A stretch of 64,000 nt of DNA. Origin: an uncultured Lachnospiraceae bacterium. GTDB lineage: Bacteria > Bacillota > Clostridia > Lachnospirales > Lachnospiraceae. Below the pieces are notes generated by a model. It was not told the DNA's origin. It saw only the letters and a list, made by a program, of their open reading frames with translations, and ran no database searches. The stretch lies in NCBI GenBank assembly GCA_902779355.1, contig CACZBF010000006.1:162163-226162 (forward strand), read 5' to 3'. Positions within the stretch are counted from its first letter, which is position 1. The number at the start of each line of letters is the position of its first letter. Below are positions 57,967-64,000 of the stretch, one piece after another. The translations under genes and the position numbers were made by a program.

Positions 57967-59589
57967 TTATTTGCCGCTTTCTCCGTAATTGGAAAGCACT
58001 CTTGCCGACGGGTCATTCACATTACATCCATCCCAGGATTTGTTTGGCATCCAGAAATCCTTCACCATTTCTGACTGCCCGGGATAATATTTTTCAAAAA
58101 TGTCACGGTACATCAGCGATTCCTTCGTAAAGGGTTTTGCGTGTTCGTACTTTTGGATCCCCTTTTCATATTCGCTGTCCGTGTATCTGCTCTCCGCCAG
58201 CTCGGTCAGGTCATCCTTTAAGGAATGTCCTACGGCATCGGAAAATGCTGCCTTTTCTCTCCAGAGAATGCTGTCCGGGATCAGGTAATCCTCTTCAAAC
58301 GCTTTCCGGAGGAGGTATTTGCCTTTTCCGAAATGATTCATCTTCTTATCCGGATCGATCGCCATCGCGTATTCGACGAAATCCAAATCTCCGAAAGGAA
58401 CTCTCGCTTCCAGAGAATTGACACTGATGCATCTGTCCGCCCGGAGCACATCGTACATGTGGATTTCATGAATCCGCTTTTCGGCTTCCTTCTGGAACTC
58501 CTCGGGATTCGGCGCGAAGTCCGTGTATTTGTAACCGAAGATCTCATCCGAAATCTCACCGGTCAGAAGGACTCTCACATCCGAACTCTCGTGAATCGCT
58601 TTACACACCAGATACATACCGATGGAAGCGCGGATCGTCGTGATATCGTAAGTACCGAGTGCCTCGATCACTTCCTCCACCGCATTGACCACATCCTGTT
58701 TGGTGATGATCACTTCGTGATGGATGGAATGGATGAAATCCGCAACCTCTCTTGCATATTTCAAATCGATCGCATCGATGTCCATCCCGATCGCCCAGGT
58801 GTGAAGCGGTTTCTCCAGAAGCGATGCCGCGATCCCGCATACCAGGGAGGAATCTAAGCCTCCCGAGAGCAAGAACCCTACCGGTGTATCGGAGTCCAGC
58901 CTCTTTTCCACGCCTTTGATCAGAAGATCATGGATGTTTTTCGTGACGGTCTCGATGTCGTCCTGCTTGAAGCTTTCCACCTTTGCCATATCGCGGTAGC
59001 AAACGAACTCACCGTCTTTGAAGTAATGTCCCGGCGGGAACGGCATCACCTGATCCACCAGCTTCATCAGGTTCTTCGGCTCTGATGCGAATACATAAGT
59101 ACCTGCCTTTGTGATCCCGTAGTACAGGGGGCGAATCCCGATCGGATCTCTTGCCGCGATGTAGCGGTCTTCCTTCACGTCGTAGAGGATCAGTGCGTAT
59201 TCCGCATCCAGCCTCTCAAACATCCCCGTGCCGTATTCCCGGTAGAGCGCCGGCAGGATCTCGCAATCGGAATCGCTGATGAACTCATATCCCTTACTCA
59301 GTAATTCCTCTTTCTCTTTCCGGAAACCGTAGATCTCGCCGTTACATACCACGATGAGTTCCGTGTCCGCCGGTTCGACGCCCTTCACCGTTTTCTTGTC
59401 ATTGTACAAAAAGGGCTGCATCCCGTTTTCCGTCAATCCCATGATCGACAATCTGTTGAATCCCAGATAACCGTTTCCCGTATCCACGATCCTGCTGGCA
59501 TCCGGTCCTCTGGAATGCGTTTTGGAAAGCGCGGCTTCAATCTCGTCGTACGCTGCATCCTTCCCGCAGAAACCCAGTATTGAACACAT
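57967..59589 (-). CDS. asnB: Glutamine-hydrolysing asparagine synthetase
   Basis: Converts aspartate to asparagine with glutamine as nitrogen donor. The start is ATG 59589 (MCSILGFCGKD) behind GGAGGGG; Cys2 is the amidotransferase nucleophile, which fixes the start. The 540 residues hold the class II amidotransferase domain (YLGFNRLSIMG, CNGEIYGF) and a synthetase domain with the PP-loop LLSGGLDSSLVCG. The leader carries a consensus promoter followed at once by a terminator-like hairpin. glnN follows in the same operon. Confidence 0.96.
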   Translation of the reverse strand: MCSILGFCGKDAAYDEIEAALSKTHSRGPDASRIVDTGNGYLGFNRLSIMGLTENGMQPFLYNDKKTVKGVEPADTELIVVCNGEIYGFRKEKEELLSKGYEFISDSDCEILPALYREYGTGMFERLDAEYALILYDVKEDRYIAARDPIGIRPLYYGITKAGTYVFASEPKNLMKLVDQVMPFPPGHYFKDGEFVCYRDMAKVESFKQDDIETVTKNIHDLLIKGVEKRLDSDTPVGFLLSGGLDSSLVCGIAASLLEKPLHTWAIGMDIDAIDLKYAREVADFIHSIHHEVIITKQDVVNAVEEVIEALGTYDITTIRASIGMYLVCKAIHESSDVRVLLTGEISDEIFGYKYTDFAPNPEEFQKEAEKRIHEIHMYDVLRADRCISVNSLEARVPFGDLDFVEYAMAIDPDKKMNHFGKGKYLLRKAFEEDYLIPDSILWREKAAFSDAVGHSLKDDLTELAESRYTDSEYEKGIQKYEHAKPFTKESLMYRDIFEKYYPGQSEMVKDFWMPNKSWDGCNVNDPSARVLSNYGESGK

Positions 59590-59612
59590 GTCTTTTCCCC
59601 TCCGTAACATGC

Positions 59613-59650
59613 AAAAAAGGCGTCTCGGAGTGTTACTCCAAGACGCCTTT
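59613..59650 (-). promoter_or_regulatory. Leader terminator (attenuator-like) of asnB
   Basis: On the minus strand AAAGGCGTCTTGGAG (59650-59636), a 5-nt loop and CTCCGAGACGCCTTT (59630-59616) form a 15-bp stem, followed by a T-run (to 59613). It begins about 10 nt after the likely start point and ends before the RBS. It shares CAAAGGCGTCT with the gltB leader. Confidence 0.8.
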
Positions 59651-59666
59651 GTCTTTATGGATATGG

Positions 59667-59695
59667 ATTTTATCTCATTCGTTTTTTTCTGTCAA
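59667..59695 (-). promoter_or_regulatory. Promoter of asnB-glnN
   Basis: On the minus strand TTGACA (59695-59690), a 17-bp spacer and TAAAAT (59672-59667). Confidence 0.85.
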
Positions 59696-59792
59696 GAGGA
59701 AATTAAAAAAAGTTCGTCAGCATATTTCTTAGGTCTTCGTTCATTTTCATTAATCATCATTCCCAACGATTCCGCCTTCTATTAATCCCGTT

Positions 59793-61046
59793 CTATACAG
59801 TCATTTGAATAATCTCACTAAAGCCGGTTTGATCGAGAATGTCGCGCACAAGATCATTCATGCCCTTGAGACTCACTCCTTCTTTACAGCCCTTCTGCAT
59901 GATCAGCAGAACCCTAAGTCCGGCAGAGGAAATGTAGTCAAGGGCATGGCAGTCAATCTGCACTTTTCTGATGACGTCGGATGCATTCTGTTTCTCGTAC
60001 TTGGCCAATAGTTGCGGAGCAGTCAGTGAATCCAGGCGGCCGGTCAGCTCTAAAAAAAGCACGCCATCCGTATATTCTTTGCGAATCGTAAAGTGTTGAT
60101 CCGCCCCGGCGTTGTTCTCAGATAATCCTGCGGAAACAACCTTCCAAAAGGCAATATCTTCCACAGCTTTCAGGACAGCACTTCCCTGCTCAGGTGTCAG
60201 CAAAGAAAATGCTTTTGTAGCCACGATGTGACTGCCAATCCGGATCCGTTCTGCTTTCAAGCCATGCTCAGACAGAATGTCCTTCACTTTTTCCACATCC
60301 TCCTTCTCATGCCCGTAGCGGACCATAAGACTATTCGTCGTGACGCTCACATCTGCTTTCTCATTGAGAATACTATCCGTATCATGATTGGTATCTCCGG
60401 GATGGATAGCACTCAGGATTCGTATATGTTCGGGCATAATCTCGGGATCCGCCGTAATCCAGCATCCGCCATGGATATCCAGCAGTTTTTTGATATTCTC
60501 CAGGAAGGAATGAATCTCCGCATCACTAAAATACATCAGCAGTCCTTCAGTATTGATACAGATATTCTCCTTCACGTCTTCCAGCGCCTTTTCCAGCGAT
60601 CTGCCGTTTGTTGCATCAACAGGGTTGAAACGGACAAGGCTTTGTTTTTCACTGCTTATCATCGGCAGAATAATACCGCTGATCTCCGAAATGACAGGTG
60701 GCAGGTCAAGTCCGATATATGATGAACTGTGTTCTGCCGTTTCTATGGCCCGCGGTGTATATCCACAGGGCAGGTCAACGAATACAGAAAATCCCGAATC
60801 TTGTGCCAGAATGCCCATCATATGATATCGTGTCTCCAGAATGATCCGGAAAGTCATCTCTTCCTCCGGTCCCATGCTGAAGGATTGACTTTTCTGTGTA
60901 TCCTCTGTCAGTCCCAGCTTTTCGGATATCTTGGCGGCATGTGTATTTCCTTGTTGTGCCAGTTGAAACAAGGTCATTTTTGCTGTGTTGAACACAGGAT
61001 TCGTCTTCTCATATAGTTCTCTGTTATTCTTTAGAGATTCGCTCAC
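59793..61046 (-). CDS. LCM-type SAM methyltransferase fused to a STAS domain
   Basis: A protein of about 417 residues starting at GTG 61046 (MSESLKNNRELYEKTNPVFN) behind GGGAAG; a TTG at 61058 is the alternative. Residues ~60-290 resemble leucine carboxyl methyltransferases (RIILETRYHMMG, FVDLPCGYTPRAIE, IGLDLPP, NICINTEGLLMYFSD). Residues ~310-417 form a STAS domain (LFLELTGRLDSLTAPQLLAK) with the regulatory Ser pair in DYISSAGLRVLL. STAS proteins are switched by RsbW-type kinases and SpoIIE-type phosphatases, both present at 37230-42320. The methylated substrate is unknown. Confidence 0.85.
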   Translation of the reverse strand: MSESLKNNRELYEKTNPVFNTAKMTLFQLAQQGNTHAAKISEKLGLTEDTQKSQSFSMGPEEEMTFRIILETRYHMMGILAQDSGFSVFVDLPCGYTPRAIETAEHSSSYIGLDLPPVISEISGIILPMISSEKQSLVRFNPVDATNGRSLEKALEDVKENICINTEGLLMYFSDAEIHSFLENIKKLLDIHGGCWITADPEIMPEHIRILSAIHPGDTNHDTDSILNEKADVSVTTNSLMVRYGHEKEDVEKVKDILSEHGLKAERIRIGSHIVATKAFSLLTPEQGSAVLKAVEDIAFWKVVSAGLSENNAGADQHFTIRKEYTDGVLFLELTGRLDSLTAPQLLAKYEKQNASDVIRKVQIDCHALDYISSAGLRVLLIMQKGCKEGVSLKGMNDLVRDILDQTGFSEIIQMTV

Positions 61047-61125
61047 GATACTTCCCAACCTTTTATTGCTGTTTTCACTTTTTTGAACATGAAAAGACCA
61101 GGCATGTTCTTACCATTTTTTGACC

Positions 61126-61971
61126 TTACTGAACTTTTGTCATCTCAAAGGTAGCGGTAAATGTTTTGCCGTCTTCATCTTCACGAAGGGCAGACCAGTT
61201 CATCTTGTTACCATCTATGGAGATTTCCCACCATTCACGGTTCTCTGCTCCGTTTTCCATCCAGCGGGTGCAGAGCAGGTTACCATCCACGAAGTATTCG
61301 TTTAGTGTATCATTGCTTGGGATCCAGTCGTCACCATCCTTAACATAGTAAACGAAGGTTCCATCATCTTTGTACTCCCAGCGGTGTTCCTGTCCGTCGT
61401 CGAATACCGAGCCTTCGCTGGTACAATGACCTTCCTAGATACCGATGACATCATCGTTATAGTCGTCATATAACTTGACAAACTTAACAACACTCTCTTT
61501 AACTATCGGCTCCTTGTCCTTGTCCGTTATTGTTAATTTTTTATTTGCAGTGAATTCTTCGGTATTAATGTTCGTAATAGTAAATTCATGCACAACACTT
61601 TCTCCATCGTCATGGATCGTGGAAATGGTAACGGTATTTCCGTCGATATCAACCCTGCGCTCGACATGGTCTTTCCAGCGAGCGTTAGGATCTGTACGCG
61701 ACACACTTGTAATGGCCTGTGTATTTGAAACTATATCATATATGCTCTTTAGGTTGGTCGGTGCCGGCTGTCCATCTATCTCTGAGATGATCCATTTTCC
61801 GATGATCAGTTTCTCTACATCTTCCTGAGTAACCTCTGAAGCCTCTGCAGTAGTTGCTCCATCCCCTGCAGTGCCGGGAGTGTTTACATTTACACTAATT
61901 GAGCAGGCTGTTAATACAAACGCACAGAATAATACGCCGAATAAAAGGGTTTAATAATTCTTCTTTCTCAT
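61126..61971 (-). pseudogene. Lipoprotein gene with two in-frame stop codons
   Basis: Read from ATG 61971 (RBS AAGGAG) the frame stays open for 282 codons except for TAA at codon 7 (61953-61951) and TAG at 61437-61435. Bridging them gives MRKKNY*TLLFGVLFCAFV, a lipobox LTAC, a Thr/Glu linker, then a lipocalin-like body (LIIGKWIISEIDGQPAPTN; WEYKDDGTFVYYVKDG; NREWWEISIDGNKMNW). The first stop destroys the signal peptide and the second removes the C-terminal third. Both flanks are in the same frame, so it is a recent decay rather than two genes. Base composition is AT-rich. A sequencing error at one stop is possible. Confidence 0.82.
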
Positions 61972-62087
61972 GATCAGAAATCTCCTTTTCCTTAATATGC
62001 TATATCTTCACCTACTATAGTTATTGTTAATCATATCATATTCCCCGGACTATTTCCCTTAGGGGTGTCTGGTTTTTTTGACTCATC

Positions 62088-62138
62088 TTATCTATAACAC
62101 AAGAACACAGTAACAATGTGTTTGTCATTGGGTAACAT
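62088..62138 (-). CDS. Possible 16-residue peptide gene
   Basis: ATG 62138 follows TTTGGAGG at ideal spacing and encodes MLPNDKHIVTVFLCYR before TAA. The RBS region belongs to the left arm of the inverted repeat that could be paired by an upstream small RNA. The frame is too short to be judged by coding content. Confidence 0.25.
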   Translation of the reverse strand: MLPNDKHIVTVFLCYR

Positions 62139-62152
62139 ACTTTATCCTCCAA

Positions 62153-62175
62153 AGGGCAAAGCAGCTTATCCTCCA
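62153..62175. repeat. Left arm of 23-bp inverted repeat
   Basis: The reverse complement of this arm matches 62379-62401 at 22 of 23 bases. A further partial copy, TTATCCTCCAA, lies at 62142-62152. Confidence 0.85.
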
Positions 62176-62288
62176 CCCATAGATAAAGAGTACCCATAGT
62201 ACTTCTTATTGGTTATCTGTAAAAGACTCTCAAACAAGAGTCATAAATCCCATCAACGCCTTATACTACAAGGATTAATAAACAAAAG

Positions 62289-62333
62289 AACAGACCTTGG
62301 AAAGGTGATTTAAAAGCCTTTTCAAGGTCTGTT
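62289..62333 (-). terminator. Long hairpin terminator within the AT-rich gap
   Basis: A 17-bp stem (62289-62305 with 62317-62333, one G-U pair) around an 11-nt loop. On the minus strand it is followed by TTCTTTTGTTT. It could end thsB transcripts or the short RNA starting near 62413. Confidence 0.7.
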
Positions 62334-62378
62334 ACTTATGTTTTATTTTATTCTTTCAGGATAAGACAGTTTACCTCT

Positions 62379-62401
62379 TGGAGGATAATCTGCTTTGCCC
62401 T
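62379..62401. repeat. Right arm of 23-bp inverted repeat
   Basis: It pairs with 62153-62175 with one mismatch. On the minus strand it lies about 12 nt downstream of the expected start point of the promoter at 62420-62425. Confidence 0.85.
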
Positions 62402-62419
62402 ATGACATAGTAATAATGG

Positions 62420-62425
62420 ATTATA
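62420..62425 (-). promoter_or_regulatory. -10 box of a possible short transcript
   Basis: TATAAT on the minus strand (62425-62420), with only a weak -35 (TGGAAA) 17 bp upstream. A transcript from here to the hairpin at 62289 would be about 125 nt. Confidence 0.35.
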
Positions 62426-62567
62426 CACGAATCAAAAAGTCTTTTCCATAGATTTTGGGAGGGTTTCATAATCTTTCATAAATACCCCTACTATGACTCC
62501 TTGTATTCTTATAAACTATTTATACATATTGATGTTTGATAGCCATAACCCCCAAATATCATATCTG

Positions 62568-63083
62568 CTATGAATCCATAGCATCCTTAACAGATTGATA
62601 ATCCCAATAGTACTTTCCGTCTTTGTATTTTTGCATAGGAGCATGAACACCAATGTTTTTAACTGCATCAATGCACCTAGATTTATCGACTTTTATTGAG
62701 TTATATAATACTACTATTTTTATTCCAGCTTTAATAGCCATATCACACTCATACTCTATAAAGCTACGATAATCAACACTGTGCCCTCTTGAACAAGATT
62801 TTGTATAGCTATTATAACTATTGCAGTATCTGCAGCTTCCATTGGTTAATGTTTTTGTACCACTACCTACTATCAAAACAAATGTTTTTGACACATCCAT
62901 TCTAGTTTTTAAGGATGCTTTTATACTACATTTGAGGCTATTATCATTTGCTTGAGTCACCTCATGAGCGTCACTGAAGGATAAGCCCCATTTCTCACTT
63001 TCATTCCATTTGTAAAGAATATCGACAGCATCCTTATCTCCTGTCCAATCAGCCGCAATATATGTTTTCGTTCTATATCCCAT
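62568..63083 (-). CDS. thsB: Thoeris-type TIR-like protein (ThsB)
   Basis: A 171-residue protein of the ThsB/MTH538 TIR-like family: RTKTYIAADWTGDKDAVDIL at the N-terminus, LSFSDAHEVTQ, SLKTRMDVSKTFVLIVG, and FIEYECDMAIKAGIKIVVLYN with the likely catalytic Glu at 110 or 112. Cys84, Cys87, Cys97 and His101 could form a zinc site. In Thoeris, ThsB senses phage and makes a nucleotide signal from NAD that activates ThsA. The gene lies 19 bp after the macro-domain gene, with AGAGGAGG as RBS. The region is AT-rich, in line with transfer. Confidence 0.85.
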   Translation of the reverse strand: MGYRTKTYIAADWTGDKDAVDILYKWNESEKWGLSFSDAHEVTQANDNSLKCSIKASLKTRMDVSKTFVLIVGSGTKTLTNGSCRYCNSYNSYTKSCSRGHSVDYRSFIEYECDMAIKAGIKIVVLYNSIKVDKSRCIDAVKNIGVHAPMQKYKDGKYYWDYQSVKDAMDS

Positions 63084-63102
63084 ATCATCATCCTCCTCTT
63101 AT

Positions 63103-63915
63103 TTAATCAAAAATTGTTACTTTATCCATATCCTCTTTATAGATCACTATATTAACTGCACCGTGTATCTTCTTTTTACATATCTCGATACATGCTTTTA
63201 TCTTTTGAAGTGACTCTTTATTCGAAAGATTCACTCTTGAAAATCCAGTTCCCATCAAAGGTATATAAAGATCATATCCTTGAGCACAATCATTATAAGA
63301 ATCTATAATACTCATTATCACATCGATAAATGCTTCTTCTGTACATTGCCCCTTATTGCAATCATCAAAATCTGCTAGTGCCACAAGCATAAATGTTGTA
63401 TTTAATCTATATGACACAAAAACCAAAGAACCTCTCTCATAACAATCGAGATTTCCTCTTACTTTTTCTTGTGCTGAGCACTTTTTCTGAATCTTTAGCT
63501 CTCTTTTTTGTATAGCCTCTTGTACTATCTGATGTATTTCACCTTCAGTAAGGCCCTCATTAATAAGAGCATTAATCCATTGCCCATGGATGCTATTGGG
63601 TGACACCAATGGTTTGTGTACAGATGTAATGTTTGAATCAACTATGGTATCAAAGCTTGTATTTACAGGGATAACAACAACCTTATTCTTTGTTTTCTTA
63701 CCATTAAAAGCGATCTTGATTATATCCCCATATACAACACTTAGACTTCCAGTACCATTGTTCCAAATACAATTCTTTCTGCGAATTAACAGTACATATA
63801 ACATTGCAATCGCAAGCGAAATAATAATTGCTATAATAAATATCACTATTCTTTGTTTCACACTAATCTGTAAATCATCCCAAGATATAAAGGCTGTAAT
63901 GATTGCAAATGTCAA
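63103..63915 (-). CDS. thsA: Membrane-macro effector resembling type II ThsA
   Basis: A 270-residue frame from a TTG at 63915. Two hydrophobic segments lie at the start (TFAIITAFIS and RIVIFIIAIIISLAIAMLYV), then a macro domain from about residue 60 to the end (KVVVIPVNTSFDTIVDSNI, HGQWINALINEG, LYIPLMGTGFSRVN). Type II Thoeris effectors have this TM-macro plan, and their macro domain binds the TIR product. Adjacent thsB supports the call. The true start is uncertain: no RBS precedes the TTG, the frame stays open into the tandem repeat upstream, and an in-frame GTG lies there too. The first membrane segment may be altered. Confidence 0.8.
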   Translation of the reverse strand: MTFAIITAFISWDDLQISVKQRIVIFIIAIIISLAIAMLYVLLIRRKNCIWNNGTGSLSVVYGDIIKIAFNGKKTKNKVVVIPVNTSFDTIVDSNITSVHKPLVSPNSIHGQWINALINEGLTEGEIHQIVQEAIQKRELKIQKKCSAQEKVRGNLDCYERGSLVFVSYRLNTTFMLVALADFDDCNKGQCTEEAFIDVIMSIIDSYNDCAQGYDLYIPLMGTGFSRVNLSNKESLQKIKACIEICKKKIHGAVNIVIYKEDMDKVTIFD

Positions 63916-63934
63916 GGACTTTTTTCTCTGGTAT

Positions 63935-64000
63935 GGTAAGCACTTTTTTCCATCCGCGGTAAGGAGTTTTTTCTATCCACGGTAAGCACTTTTTTCAGTT
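63935..64000. repeat. 23-bp tandem repeat at the right edge
   Basis: Units start at 63935, 63958 and 63981 (the last cut by the edge), each beginning GGTAAG, then C/G-A-C/G and a run of T, and ending near ATCC. A diverged unit precedes them at 63911-63934. There are no spacers, so it is not a CRISPR array. It lies directly upstream of, and partly inside, the thsA reading frame. Confidence 0.75.

Larger units (their letters stand above)
61972..62567. other. 596-bp AT-rich gap without a clear gene
   Basis: It holds a 23-bp inverted repeat, a long hairpin, a possible minus-strand promoter and a 16-codon open frame with a good RBS (each listed separately). I see no transposase, tRNA or long reading frame here. 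Confidence 0.7.

Noticed and set aside
53795..59650. Canonical ANTAR target with two hexaloop hairpins
   Set aside because: The asnB and gltB leaders are too short for two hairpins ahead of the terminator, so the classical target model does not fit as drawn; only the terminator hairpin is claimed.
61435..61437. TAG read as an amino acid (recoding)
   Set aside because: A second, different stop (TAA) lies at codon 7 of the same frame and breaks the signal peptide; decay is simpler.
62142..62401. Insertion sequence
   Set aside because: Inverted repeats are present, but there is no transposase frame and no flanking duplication; kept only as a repeat.
63935..64000. CRISPR array
   Set aside because: Repeat units are directly adjacent with no unique spacers, and no cas genes are present.

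Overview
The window looks like chromosomal DNA from a Gram-positive, anaerobic member of the Clostridia, most likely Lachnospiraceae. The reasons are strong GGAGG ribosome binding sites, the cdaA-cdaR-glmM and rqcP-divIC-tilS-hpt-ftsH gene orders, a type III (GlnN) glutamine synthetase, a flavodiiron protein, the Fe-S scaffold/GGGtGRT pair, and a ProRS without the bacterial insertion domain. No rRNA or tRNA gene was seen. The species is not certain. Most genes lie on the minus strand.

Layout. 1-5162: start of leuA, an HPr-like protein lacking the PTS histidine, and a tightly coupled five-gene operon for c-di-AMP synthesis and cell wall precursors (two membrane proteins, cdaA, cdaR, glmM). 5355-7689: an orphan ABC binding lipoprotein and a divergent comF-yvyF pair. 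7899-14626: ftsH, hpt, tilS, divIC, rqcP, hup, pgcA. The sporulation genes yabP, yabQ and spoIIE found here in Bacillus are absent. 14687-21822: PEGA lipoprotein, cca, proS, an ABC ATPase with a Fur-family regulator, and the GGGtGRT/Fe-S scaffold pair. 21941-29629: two large hybrid histidine kinases whose stop codons abut, and an EAL phosphodiesterase. 29763-36623: fprA, secA, a TSCPD protein, a binding-protein/permease fusion, and a membrane-anchored lysozyme. 36815-37190: a stand-alone transcription unit that looks like a structured non-coding RNA.

37230-44258 is a five-gene operon (DUF3089 lipoprotein, phosphopantetheinyl transferase, MATE transporter fused to an anti-sigma-type ATPase domain, ATP-grasp ligase, SpoIIE-type phosphatase). 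Together with the methyltransferase-STAS fusion at 59793-61046 it supplies all three parts of a partner-switching circuit, but no sigma factor.

44328-59695 is a nitrogen-assimilation block: asnB-glnN, an ammonium channel fused to a PII protein, and gltB-gltD-pyrG followed by a glutamine-synthetase-like gene and an ANTAR antiterminator. A terminator-like hairpin with a shared sequence core precedes asnB, amt and gltB. The glutamine-synthetase-like protein keeps its metal ligands but lacks the residues that bind glutamate and ammonium. I infer a glutamine-sensing antitermination circuit.

From about 61080 to the right edge the DNA is visibly AT-rich and looks transferred. It holds a lipoprotein pseudogene with two stops, a 23-bp inverted repeat with a possible small RNA, and a two-gene Thoeris-like anti-phage module (TIR protein plus membrane-macro protein), whose 5' end runs into a 23-bp tandem repeat at the window edge.
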